Shown: positions 6,561 to 16,701 of the stretch, one piece after another
Layout: every line of letters begins with the position of its first letter
Numbering within the stretch: position 1 is the first letter of the stretch
Assembly (NCBI GenBank): GCA_025358205.1
Contig: JANYKG010000058.1
Coordinates: 1 to 39,036 of the forward strand
Length of the DNA stretch: 39,036 nucleotides
Origin: Armatimonadota bacterium
Lineage (GTDB): Bacteria > Armatimonadota > UBA5829 > DTJY01
Direction: 5' to 3'
The notes under the pieces: generated by a model
Database searches by the model: none
What the model was told of the DNA's origin: nothing
Seen by the model: the letters and a program-made list of their open reading frames with translations, nothing else
Made by a program: the position numbers and the translations under genes

Positions 6561-8849
6561 TCATTTTCCCAAAAGAAGCGCCAGGTCAATGAACTGCCCG
6601 CCGGTATCCTGGTGCGTATGAACCCCGATCACGTTCTTACCGGGCTTCAGCGCGGGTTTGAATGTCTTTGTGACCATGAATCCGCTGTAGCAGTCGTTCC
6701 AGCCGGTTCCGCGCCATATGCGCTTGCCGTTCACGTACACCTCGGTCTTGTTGTCGTAGTGGATCACGAGCATCGCCTGGTCGTACGGCGTGCCGTCGTA
6801 CTCGAACTCCTGACGCAGCCAGATGTCCGACGTCGCCCACGATGAGCGGGTCGCCCACTCCCAGCCGCCCTTCGTGCCGAAACCGCCGAATCCACTGCCC
6901 CATGACGAGTCATCGAAACCGGGCTTCACCCAGTCAACGGCGGGCGAATCTGTCGTATAGCGCCACTTCTCTGAAGCGCCCATGTCCGGGTATGCGCCGA
7001 TCAGCAGACGCCAGTCCGCTAACTTCGGACCCGCTGCCCGCTGAATCGGCGGATTGGTCTCATACGCAGCCTTCCGCGCCGTGATCGCCTTCAACTTCCT
7101 TACGTCGAACTTCGCCTTGCGCTCGTAAGTATAAAGGCCGTTCTGCTCCTGCTCCACGTCGTAGATCTGCGTGTAGCAGAAACCGAACAGATTCGGGTTG
7201 TCCAGCATCGCATCTACGAGGCCCTTGTACCGCGTGTAGAACTCGGTGGCGTCCTTAGGAGCAGCCCCGTATCCCCATCCGCCGTTGACTGACCAGCCGA
7301 TTCCGCCCATCTCGCTGACCATGAATGGCACACCGATGACCAGTTCTGGCGCGCCGTACCGGACCGGCACAGTGAAGATCGTGCCGAAGCGGCCCACGTA
7401 CCGATTGCGGAACGACTCGGGATTCTGATCGTAGTCGTGCGAGTCCAGGACATCGGGATCGGCGATGCCGTGCGCATAGCCGCTCGATTCGATGATCGGG
7501 CGCGACGGGTCTATCGCACGGGTGACATTCACCACTGCTGTCTGGATCGGAACTGCGCTGGGCGGAGTCTCGTTGAACGGGCACCAGCCGATGATGCTGG
7601 GGTGGTTCCTGTCGCGCCGCACAATCTCCGTCCACTCGTTGATGACCGGCAGATTGATGTTCTGATCGGTGTAGTTCAGCCCCCAGTTCGGGTACTCGCC
7701 CCAGACCAGATAGCCCATCTTGTCCGCCCAGTAGAGGTACCGCGGCTCGAAGACCTTCTGGTGCAGGCGCGCGCCGTTGAAGCCGACAGCCTGAGACAAC
7801 TCGATGTCTTTCTTGAGTGCCGCGTCCGTCGGGGCGGTCCAGATGCCGTCCGGGTAGTAGCCCTGATCCAGCGCCAACCGCTGGAAGACCGGCTTGCCGT
7901 TGATGAGTATTGCAGCGCCCTGGATGGAGACATCACGCAGTCCGAAATACGAGGTGACGACGTCCGCCGGGGGTAGCGCCGGCAGCTTGCCGGCTCCGGC
8001 AGTAGCAGTAAGCGTGAGCTTCAGATCATAGAGAAACGGACTCCCAGCCGACCACAGATGCTTCTCAGAAAGGTTCAGCGCCAGCCGCCCATTCCGCCAA
8101 TCCGCTGGGCACTGCGCCGTTCCGACAACCTTGCCGCCCGCAGACGCAACCGCCTTAAGCGTCATCCCCTGCTGCGGACCATCTACCTCCGCCTGTATGA
8201 CCGCTCGACCACCAGCCGGATCAGTCTCGATTCGAAAATCCTTGATGTACGCCGACCCAACACCCTCCAGCCAAACCGTCTGCCAGATGCCGGTGACCCG
8301 CGTGTATGAGCATCCCTGGCTCAGCAGCGCGTGACACTGCTTGCCGGTCGCCTGCAGACCGCTCCGGGTGTCATCGAAGGCGTGGACGATGACCGTGTTC
8401 TTGCCCGGCTTGAGCTGCTTGGTGATCTCGAAGGTGATGGGCGCGCTCCCGCCCACGTGCGTGCCGAGCAGCTTGCCGTTCAACCACACGGTGGTCTCCC
8501 AGTCGCACGCGCCGATGTGCAGCAGCGTCCGGGGGGATTTCCAGTTCTTAGGTATCTCGAACGTTCGGCGGTACCAAACGTTCTTCACGAACCCGGTGCG
8601 CCCGAGGCCCGAAAGCTTGCTCTCCCGGCAGAACGGAACGATGATCTTGTCCGGGTAGGCCTTCTCACCCAGATAGCCCTGATCGGTCGCGTCGTCCGTC
8701 TCGGCAAACTCCCACTGGCCGTTCAAGTTCATCCACTCCGCGCGCACGGCCTGCGGATTCGGATACTCCGGCCTGGGAATGGAGGCCGACGCCAGCGAAA
8801 CGGATAGACTGAGGATGAAGACTGCGAAAAGAATCCTGCGAGAGAACAT
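6561..8849 (-). CDS. Exported glycoside hydrolase family 2 enzyme
   Basis: The 762-residue protein begins with a clear signal peptide (MFSRRILFAVFILSLSVSLASA). It then shows the GH2 order: jelly-roll sugar-binding domain (ILLHIGACDWETTVWLNG-type region), immunoglobulin-like domain, and TIM barrel. The acid/base is Glu427 in GWCPFNETPP, and the likely nucleophile is Glu513 in FMVSEMGG; the 86-residue spacing suits GH2. After the barrel comes a second sugar-binding-like domain (WLRQEFEYDGTPYDQ, EVYVNGKRIW) reaching the C-terminus. Beta-galactosidase, beta-glucuronidase or beta-mannosidase activity cannot be separated here. The frame is open to 8927, but ATG 8849 is right: it has an AGGGG site and signal peptide, and a promoter occupies 8898-8927. 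Confidence 0.88.
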   Translation of the reverse strand: MFSRRILFAVFILSLSVSLASASIPRPEYPNPQAVRAEWMNLNGQWEFAETDDATDQGYLGEKAYPDKIIVPFCRESKLSGLGRTGFVKNVWYRRTFEIPKNWKSPRTLLHIGACDWETTVWLNGKLLGTHVGGSAPITFEITKQLKPGKNTVIVHAFDDTRSGLQATGKQCHALLSQGCSYTRVTGIWQTVWLEGVGSAYIKDFRIETDPAGGRAVIQAEVDGPQQGMTLKAVASAGGKVVGTAQCPADWRNGRLALNLSEKHLWSAGSPFLYDLKLTLTATAGAGKLPALPPADVVTSYFGLRDVSIQGAAILINGKPVFQRLALDQGYYPDGIWTAPTDAALKKDIELSQAVGFNGARLHQKVFEPRYLYWADKMGYLVWGEYPNWGLNYTDQNINLPVINEWTEIVRRDRNHPSIIGWCPFNETPPSAVPIQTAVVNVTRAIDPSRPIIESSGYAHGIADPDVLDSHDYDQNPESFRNRYVGRFGTIFTVPVRYGAPELVIGVPFMVSEMGGIGWSVNGGWGYGAAPKDATEFYTRYKGLVDAMLDNPNLFGFCYTQIYDVEQEQNGLYTYERKAKFDVRKLKAITARKAAYETNPPIQRAAGPKLADWRLLIGAYPDMGASEKWRYTTDSPAVDWVKPGFDDSSWGSGFGGFGTKGGWEWATRSSWATSDIWLRQEFEYDGTPYDQAMLVIHYDNKTEVYVNGKRIWRGTGWNDCYSGFMVTKTFKPALKPGKNVIGVHTHQDTGGQFIDLALLLGK

Positions 8850-8897
8850 TGCTTGGTACCCCTGTTCGTAGTTGCCCGCCGGTCGGCTTGCAGATGT

Positions 8898-8927
8898 ATG
8901 GTAGCTAGTATGAGGCTCAGTTGTCAA
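8898..8927 (-). promoter_or_regulatory. Sigma-70-type promoter of the GH2 gene
   Basis: On the minus strand there is a perfect TTGACA -35 box (8927-8922), an 18-bp spacer and TACCAT (8903-8898) as -10. Transcription would start near 8891, giving a leader of about 40 bases before ATG 8849. Confidence 0.55.
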
Positions 8928-8950
8928 TGCTCACGCAAGGCACGTCTGAG

Positions 8951-10015
8951 TCAGTGCCACAGTACCACGGTATTGAGGTCGTCGAACCGCCCCGCAGGAT
9001 TGACCTCCGGGTGATCTTGCAGATATCGGTCTGTCCACTTCCACTCCAGGTCGCGCAACCGGTAATATCGGTCGTTGCTCGCGTCGCCGTACACGGCGGC
9101 AAGCTCGGCCATACAGGGAATGGATCTGAGGAACGACTCATTCTGCGCCCTCATGCCGCTGACGATCTCGCCGCAGTCCGCTGATTCCAGCGCCTTGATG
9201 CTATCCTCACAAACGGTGACCAGATATACACGTCCGTGCTTGAGAGGATAGTCACCTGCCCGTATGCGGCTTAGCCACGCGGCCTCGGAGGTGTATGATC
9301 CCTGTCCCGCGTACTGGCGGATTTGGGGCGAAAGGCTCTCGACGTCCGCGATGGTGAGCCGCTCATTCTCCAGCCTCTCCGCACGCCCCCGGTAGTCCCA
9401 CGGCTCGATGCTGCGGCCCTTGATACCCGGGATCTCGTCCAGGAGCCGGACGAGTTCCGGCGCATCGGCGGTGGACTCGTGTGAGAGGATTATGCTCTCC
9501 CGGCGCTCCAGGCCACACTCCGCGGTGAGGCGGGCGATGAGCATCGTCTGATCGAAGTCGCCCTTCCGCATGCAGAACCGGTCATGGTAGTCACGCAGTC
9601 CGAAGAACGTGAGGCAGACGCAGGTGACGCCGATCTCGGCGAGGAATAGGAGGTGACTCCGAAGCTCATCCTCCGCACGAAATCGCTGGCCTTTGATCGG
9701 GAAATACGGGGCCGTGCCGCCGTGCGCGGTGTTGAACGCGACGACCTCCGGCAGTTCGGGGTAGTCAAGCGAGTACCCGACGAGCATGTCAACGGAGAAG
9801 TCGGACATCCCCTGCTCGGTCTTCCAGGCGGCGAACCTATCCGCAAGCGCCCTCGCGTGTTGAAACGGCACGGTCGTATCCCTGCCGGTGTTCCGCAGAG
9901 AGCAGTGTCGGCACCTGCACAGGCACGGCGCGCCGAACCACTGGACGATGACTCCCGTGTCCCCAGCGTCAGGGCTGATCTCATCCCAAAGGCTTCTATC
10001 CATCTGTCTCTCCAT
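8951..10015 (-). CDS. Radical-SAM-like protein of unknown function
   Basis: The 354-residue protein has no signal peptide. Near the N-terminus the cysteine run APCLCRCRHCSL contains a CX3CX2C arrangement (Cys-Leu-Cys-Arg-Cys-Arg-His-Cys), the signature that binds the 4Fe-4S cluster of radical SAM enzymes. The following pattern fits a radical SAM partial barrel: GVTCVCLTFFGLRDYHDRFC followed by a DFDQTMLIARLTAECGL helix. If real, it would be a cytoplasmic enzyme using S-adenosylmethionine and a reducing system. The substrate is unknown. It overlaps the end of the DUF2161 gene, and both ATG 10015 and ATG 10003 have GGAG-type sites, so the two are translationally coupled. The extra cysteine within the motif (CLCRC) is unusual. 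Confidence 0.6.
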   Translation of the reverse strand: MERQMDRSLWDEISPDAGDTGVIVQWFGAPCLCRCRHCSLRNTGRDTTVPFQHARALADRFAAWKTEQGMSDFSVDMLVGYSLDYPELPEVVAFNTAHGGTAPYFPIKGQRFRAEDELRSHLLFLAEIGVTCVCLTFFGLRDYHDRFCMRKGDFDQTMLIARLTAECGLERRESIILSHESTADAPELVRLLDEIPGIKGRSIEPWDYRGRAERLENERLTIADVESLSPQIRQYAGQGSYTSEAAWLSRIRAGDYPLKHGRVYLVTVCEDSIKALESADCGEIVSGMRAQNESFLRSIPCMAELAAVYGDASNDRYYRLRDLEWKWTDRYLQDHPEVNPAGRFDDLNTVVLWH

Positions 10016-10715
10016 TCTGACTCCGATAATGCTCTGCCAAATCCGGGTAGTGCGCCAGTTCCTCTCGGCCTTTCGCGCTCAGGGCATAGACTCCCTTGTC
10101 CACCCGCTCGAACCAGCCGTAGACATTGCGGTAGAGGATGGAGAGCGTTTTCTCGCCCGTGCCGAGGGTGCGCAAGGACTTCGGGCAGGACGGGCCAAGG
10201 GAATCAAGGCAGCAGGCGATCTGAACCGCATTCTCTCGGTAGGCGGTGACTATCTTCTTGCGGCAGCTTCCACCCTGATTGAAGTCGGCGGACCGGCGCT
10301 CGATCTCGTGCAGCACGGCACGGTGCGAAGCCTTGCGCTTTCGCCGTTCGCAAGGTACTGGATGAAAAACAACCTCCACCTTCGGCTTCCGTCCGTTAGG
10401 CGAGACGAAGATGAGCCCGACTTCCAGCCGTCGTAGGACGTCCTGTACACCCTTCGATCCGCCCATCCACTTCCGCTTGTTCACCGGACGCGGCACGGCG
10501 ACGTACACGGACTCGGTGATCTTCTGACGCTGTACCGCCTGCACCAGGAGCGGGACGTTCAGCGCGCGCTTCATCTCGACAACTATGAGATCGCCGTCCT
10601 TCACGGCGGCGATGTCGCAGTTCTTCACCTCGCTGCGAACGGTATACCCCTGCTCCACCAGGTAGTCGTGCAGCGGCCGATAGAGGTCAGTTTCGAGGAT
10701 AGCCTTGCCTTTCAT
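9996..10715 (-). CDS. DUF2161 family protein with PD-(D/E)XK nuclease-like fold
   Basis: This 239-residue protein resembles the DUF2161 family, which has been described as a putative PD-(D/E)XK-type phosphodiesterase. The N-terminal half gives the pattern: ETDLYRPLHDYLVEQGYTV, then NCDIAAV (Asp) and LIVVEMK (Glu-x-Lys) as candidate catalytic residues. ALNVPLLVQAVQRQKITESV and VYVAVPRP follow. The C-terminal half (about 150-235) ends in a winged-helix-like stretch (LYRNVYGWFERVDKGVYAL). It is cytoplasmic. No DNA target or role is established. The start ATG has no good Shine-Dalgarno sequence. It is coupled to the radical-SAM-like gene downstream, a pairing I do not recognise. Confidence 0.65.
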   Translation of the reverse strand: MKGKAILETDLYRPLHDYLVEQGYTVRSEVKNCDIAAVKDGDLIVVEMKRALNVPLLVQAVQRQKITESVYVAVPRPVNKRKWMGGSKGVQDVLRRLEVGLIFVSPNGRKPKVEVVFHPVPCERRKRKASHRAVLHEIERRSADFNQGGSCRKKIVTAYRENAVQIACCLDSLGPSCPKSLRTLGTGEKTLSILYRNVYGWFERVDKGVYALSAKGREELAHYPDLAEHYRSQNGETDG

Positions 10716-10763
10716 AATTGAGCATTCGCTGAAAGTGAAGGGAAACCTGCACTAAGGAGTTGG

Positions 10764-10805
10764 AAAAGAGCAAAAGAAGAAGCCGAGGATGCTGAAGTCC
10801 CCGGC
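10764..10805 (-). terminator. Rho-independent terminator of the PEP-CTERM gene
   Basis: Read on the minus strand, GCCGGGGA pairs with TCCTCGGC (8 bp including one G-U) around an 8-base loop, and is followed by TTCTTCTTTTGCTCTTTT. It lies about 30 bases after the stop codon of the PEP-CTERM gene and before the DUF2161 gene, so the two are separate transcripts. Confidence 0.75.
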
Positions 10806-10837
10806 CCCTAAGTCTTACGGAAAGAGAAACAGAATCA

Positions 10838-11479
10838 CTAGCGACGTCTGCGCATCATCAGACCGGCTGGCGCAAGGAGCGCCAGGGCGGCTGCAACGGT
10901 TCCCGGCTCGGGAACTGCGGTCGGCGTCAGAGTCATGCTGAATGAACTGGCGAAAGGCCCTTCATAGTAGGAGTTGTCCGTATAAATCTTGAATGCTACT
11001 TTCTGGCCTACTGCCAGCGGAGTAGTGAACGTGAACAAAGCCTGTCCCCAAAGAGCCCCGGTTGCCGCGTTGTCATAGGTCCGGCTACCATACGGAGTGG
11101 AATACATAATGGAACCAGTCTTATTCGACACAACACTGTTCCCAACGAAACCCCACTCATCTACAAGGCCGCTGCCCTGGACGATTGCCACCAGGTTACC
11201 GTCCCCTGGCTTGATCTTAATACTGGACCATGCGGAGGACGTGTTGTTCTGCAGATTCACGTACCACCAACCTTTGTACCAGTTCTGTGGATTGCCTACT
11301 GTCTCGTCATGGAGGCTGGAAACTGTGGAGAAATCAGCCGAGGCGAGTTCAGTATAGCCGATCTCGCCGCCTAAAGCAGGAGTTGCGCCGCCCACAAGAG
11401 GTCCGGTCATTGCGAATGCGGAAGCGGACATGATCATTGTCAGCGCAACAACCAGTCCAACAAACCAAAATACCTTCAT
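10838..11479 (-). CDS. PEP-CTERM sorting domain-containing exported protein
   Basis: The 213-residue protein has an N-terminal signal peptide (MKVFWFVGLVVALTMIMSAS) and ends with a textbook PEP-CTERM tail: VPEPG, a hydrophobic stretch and a terminal RRRR. Proteins with this tail are processed by an exosortase, usually in bacteria with an outer membrane and exopolysaccharide production. The central region is beta-rich (AFKIYTDNSYYEGPFASSFS) without a recognised catalytic domain, so a surface or matrix role is inferred. It has a strong GGGAGG ribosome binding site, its own promoter and a terminator, so it is monocistronic. No exosortase gene is in the window. Confidence 0.88.
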   Translation of the reverse strand: MKVFWFVGLVVALTMIMSASAFAMTGPLVGGATPALGGEIGYTELASADFSTVSSLHDETVGNPQNWYKGWWYVNLQNNTSSAWSSIKIKPGDGNLVAIVQGSGLVDEWGFVGNSVVSNKTGSIMYSTPYGSRTYDNAATGALWGQALFTFTTPLAVGQKVAFKIYTDNSYYEGPFASSFSMTLTPTAVPEPGTVAAALALLAPAGLMMRRRR

Positions 11480-11556
11480 TTTCGTTCCCTCCCTTTAACT
11501 ACGCCGCGCTTCACCGCAAGGTACAATTACGTCCGCCCTCGCGTATGCGCGCCGGG

Positions 11557-11585
11557 ATTATTGGATACGATGAGCGGAGTGTCAC
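11557..11585 (-). promoter_or_regulatory. Promoter of the PEP-CTERM gene
   Basis: GTGACA (11585-11580) and AATAAT (11562-11557) are each one mismatch from consensus, with an ideal 17-bp spacer. The start site would be near 11550, giving a leader of about 70 bases. The conserved 20-bp motif at 11650-11669 lies about 100 bp upstream of this start. Confidence 0.65.
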
Positions 11586-11649
11586 AAACACCTCAACCCA
11601 TCTAACATGAATGATACCGCAGTAGGACTGGCTGGTCAAGTCCCCAAGC

Positions 11650-11669
11650 GAAAAACTGGTAATAATACC
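11650..11669 (+). promoter_or_regulatory. Conserved 20-bp motif, copy 1
   Basis: GAAAAACTGGTAATAATACC is found here and, base for base, at 30464-30483. It contains GGTA-ATAA-TACC dyad symmetry, as expected of a regulator site. Here it sits between the divergent PEP-CTERM and MFS genes. The role is unknown. Confidence 0.5.
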
Positions 11670-11687
11670 TGTTCTGCTGTTCCACCC

Positions 11688-11740
11688 GGCAAGTGAGTCT
11701 CTGCCGACAAGGGATTCCGTTGGCCCGTAGCGAACTTGCC
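11688..11740 (+). other. Possible structured leader before the MFS gene
   Basis: GGCAAGT (11688-11694) is perfectly complementary to ACTTGCC (11734-11740), enclosing 39 bases. If transcribed, it would form a stem about 30 bases before the MFS start codon. I could not match it to a known riboswitch class. Confidence 0.3.
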
Positions 11741-11772
11741 ATCAGACATGCCTGAAGGGACAACAAAGCAAA

Positions 11773-12941
11773 GTGACTGGACTTCTCATTCTCATCGCCT
11801 CGATGCTCATCCAAATCTGCCTCGGCGGGGTGTTCGCCTGGAGCGTGTTTGTGCCTAAGCTGTGCTCTGCGTACGGCTTCACCACCGCGCAGGCGACTTC
11901 CGTCTTCGGCATCACCATCGGCGCTTTCGCCTTGTCCATGCCGCTGGCCGGACGACTGCAGGCTCGGTTTGGACCCAGGACCATCGCGTGCATAGGCGGA
12001 CTGCTCTTCGGGCTGGGCTACCTCACGGCGTCCATGTCTCACGGTTCTCTTACGCAGATCATCATCGGAATTGGCATAATCGGCGGCATCGGCATAGGTT
12101 TCGGCTATGTCTGCCCGCTCGCCACGTGCGTGAAGTGGTTTCCGAAGTTCAAGGGGCTGGTAACGGGATTCTCGGTGGCAGGCTTCGGCGGCGGGGCGAT
12201 ACTGCTGTCAACCCTGGCGGCATTGCTTATGTCTCGTGGGATGGACGTACTCCATATCTTCAGGCTGATAGGGCTGACCTACGGAAGCATCGTCTTCCTC
12301 AGCGCGCTGCTGCTCTGTGTGCCAACGGAATGCCTCTACGATACCATCGGGCGGGATATCCCGATCCGCGGACTGTTCGCACAAAGATCGTTCTGGCGGC
12401 TGGTTGTCGGCATGTTCTGCGGCACCTTCGCGGGGCTGCTCGTGGTGGGCAACATCTCCAAGATCGGGCTATCCGCCGGGCTTACACCGTCAATCGCGAC
12501 TGTGTCAATCAGCGCATTTGCAGTCGGCAACGCGCTGGGACGAGTCGCGTGGGGTCATCTATCGGACAGGTTCGGCAAACCGGTCGTGCTGTGGTCGCTG
12601 CTCTACCTATGCGCGGTAGTGCTTGTGCTGCGTCCGGCATCCAGCCAACCGATTACGTTCCTGATCGCAGCCGCGGTGGTGGGCTTTGGGTTCGGCTCCA
12701 ATTTCGTGGTGTACGCAGCACAGGTGGCGGCTTCGTTCGGCGTGGACGCGGTCGGCACGGTCTACCCGTTCGTGTTCATGTTCTACGGATTCGCCGGAAT
12801 CACCGGGCCGTATATCGGGGGACGCCTGTTTGACCTGACGCACAACTATACGATTTCCATACTGGTGGCAGCAGTGATCGCGGCGGGGGGGGCGGTTGCC
12901 ACAACACTCATGTCCACGCGCGAGACAGAGAAAGCCAGCAC

Positions 12942-12945
<4 letters not shown>
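11773..12945 (+). CDS. MFS transporter, oxalate/formate antiporter-like (OFA family)
   Basis: The 390-residue polytopic inner-membrane protein has about 12 hydrophobic helices. The N-terminus (SMLIQICLGGVFAWSVFVPK) and the GRLQARFGPRTIACIGG loop between helices 2 and 3 are typical of the oxalate:formate antiporter-like branch of the major facilitator superfamily. GHLSDRFGKP is the equivalent motif A of the second half. It probably exchanges or imports a small carboxylate, but the substrate cannot be assigned. The chosen start is GTG 11773, with AAGGGA about 12 bases upstream. The stop overlaps the convergent tex stop by 4 bases. Confidence 0.85.
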
Positions 12946-15083
<2,138 letters not shown>

Positions 15084-15091
15084 GTTTTCCT

Positions 15092-16579
15092 TTACTTCGG
15101 TTCAGTCAGTGTCTTCCGAACAGCATCCTGCCAATCAGCGTACAGTGCATCGGCGTCACATCTCGGCATCGAAGGCGTGAAGACCGTGTCCTGCTGCCAG
15201 CATTGCTTGATCTCGTCGGTATCGCGCCAGTAGCCCACCGCCAGGCCCGCGAGATACGCCGCGCCAAGAGAGGTAGTCTCAATCGTCCGTGGGCGAACGA
15301 CATCCACGCCCAGAATGTCCGCCTGGAACCGGCAGAGGAAGCTGTTTGCCGCCGCGCCGCCGTCCACCTTCAGGCTCGACACAACAAGCCCGGAATCCTT
15401 CCGCATCGCCTCGACCACGTCCCTGGTCTGGTAGCAGATGGCCTCAAGCGCCGCGCGGACAAGATGGTTTGCGGTACTCCCACGAGTAAGCCCGAAGACG
15501 CACCCGCGAGCATCCTGATCCCAATACGGCGCACCCAGCCCCACCAATGCAGGCACGAAATAAACCCCGCCGTTGTCGTCAACAGCCGCCGCCATAGCTT
15601 CGGATTCAGCAGCGTTGTGGATTATCCCCAGTCCGTCGCGCAGCCACTGGATCGCCGCGCCCGCGATGAACACCGCACCCTCAAGCGCATAGAACGGCTC
15701 GCCCTTAGCCCCGCATGCCAGCGTCACGATCAGTCCATGATTGGAAACCGGACGCTTGTGCCCGACGTTCAGCAGAATGAAACTGCCCGTGCCGTAGGTG
15801 TTCTTCATCGTCCCCGGCTCAAAGCACGCCTGGCCGAAAAGCGCCGCCTGCTGATCGCCCGCCACGCCTGATATCGGTATGCCCGCCGGGAGATCGCAGA
15901 TCTTCACCGTGCGCCCGATCTCGCCAGAGGACGCACATACCTTGGGCAGCATGGACGCCGGTATCCCGAAACGTTCGAGAATCTCCTCGTCCCATTGCAG
16001 GGTCTCGATATTGAAGAGCATGGTACGCGAGGCGTTGGTGTAGTCCGTGGCGTGAACCTGTCCGCCGGTGAGCTTCCAGATAAGCCAGGTGTCCATCGTG
16101 CCGAAGAGCAGTTTGCCCACCTTCGCTTTGTCCAGCGCGCCGGGGACTTTCTGCAGAAGCCACTCGATCTTTGTGGCAGAGAAGTAGGCGTCAATCGGCA
16201 GGCCGGTTCGCTTGCGGAAGAGGTCGGACTCCCCTGCCCTGTCGTTCAGTTCGTCGCATCGAGACGCTGTCCGCCTGCACTGCCAGACGATGGCGTTGTG
16301 AATCGGTTGACCGGTTTCCTTGTCCCATACCACCGTGGTCTCGCGCTGGTTTGTTATGCCGATGCAGGATATGGACTCAGGAGGAACCTGGGCAAGCGCC
16401 TTCTGAATGCAGTCGCACACACCCCGCCAAATCTCCTCGGGGTCGTGCTCCACCCAACCCGGCTGCGGGAAGCGCTGCGTGAATTCCTGGTACTCACTGG
16501 CAACCTGCGACCCATCCCGATCGTACACAATCGCTTTGCTGCCGGTTGTGCCCTGATCAATGGCCAAGACATATTTCAT
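15092..16579 (-). CDS. glpK: Glycerol kinase
   Basis: This cytoplasmic FGGY-family kinase phosphorylates glycerol with ATP to sn-glycerol 3-phosphate. Family landmarks are present: YVLAIDQGTTGSKAIVYDRD at the N-terminus, ITNQRETTVVWDKETGQPI, GVAGDQQAALFGQ, NTYGTGSFILLN and KVDGGAAANSFLCRFQADI near the C-terminus. From ATG 16579 it is 495 residues, the usual size. The frame stays open to 16636, but that extension lies in the micro-repeat hairpin and lacks homology. A GGAGG site precedes ATG 16579. It lies between an alpha-galactosidase-like gene and tex, all on the minus strand and probably read from the promoter at 18737-18765. Breakdown of galactosyl-glycerol compounds would fit that context (inference). 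Confidence 0.95.
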   Translation of the reverse strand: MKYVLAIDQGTTGSKAIVYDRDGSQVASEYQEFTQRFPQPGWVEHDPEEIWRGVCDCIQKALAQVPPESISCIGITNQRETTVVWDKETGQPIHNAIVWQCRRTASRCDELNDRAGESDLFRKRTGLPIDAYFSATKIEWLLQKVPGALDKAKVGKLLFGTMDTWLIWKLTGGQVHATDYTNASRTMLFNIETLQWDEEILERFGIPASMLPKVCASSGEIGRTVKICDLPAGIPISGVAGDQQAALFGQACFEPGTMKNTYGTGSFILLNVGHKRPVSNHGLIVTLACGAKGEPFYALEGAVFIAGAAIQWLRDGLGIIHNAAESEAMAAAVDDNGGVYFVPALVGLGAPYWDQDARGCVFGLTRGSTANHLVRAALEAICYQTRDVVEAMRKDSGLVVSSLKVDGGAAANSFLCRFQADILGVDVVRPRTIETTSLGAAYLAGLAVGYWRDTDEIKQCWQQDTVFTPSMPRCDADALYADWQDAVRKTLTEPK

Positions 16580-16599
16580 CGTAACAGCGCCTCCGAGGC

Positions 16600-16686
16600 A
16601 ATGGTCGGGAACAATGGTCAAGAAGCATGGTCGCATGGTCGTCTCTTCTCGACCATCTGACCATCAGACCATTATCCCTGACCATT
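16600..16686. repeat. Giant imperfect hairpin of ATGGTC/GACCAT micro-repeats
   Basis: The left arm (16600-16641) carries four ATGGTC units. The right arm (16650-16686) carries four GACCAT units in inverted order. The arms pair over most of their length around an 8-base loop. It lies between the GH36 stop codon and the glpK start codon. It may be a transcript-processing or stabilising hairpin between GH36 and glpK, or a mobile hairpin remnant. Relatives occur near 6535-6557 and 18785-18830. Confidence 0.65.
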
Positions 16687-16701
16687 CCCCATGCCATCCG
16701 T

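Noticed and set aside
8850-8927. Longer start for the GH2 gene
   Set aside because: It would place the start codon within the promoter and put 26 polar residues before a perfect signal peptide.
11688-11740. c-di-GMP or cobalamin riboswitch before the MFS gene
   Set aside because: A 7-bp stem is present but I could not find the conserved core of any known riboswitch class, so only a possible structured leader is reported.
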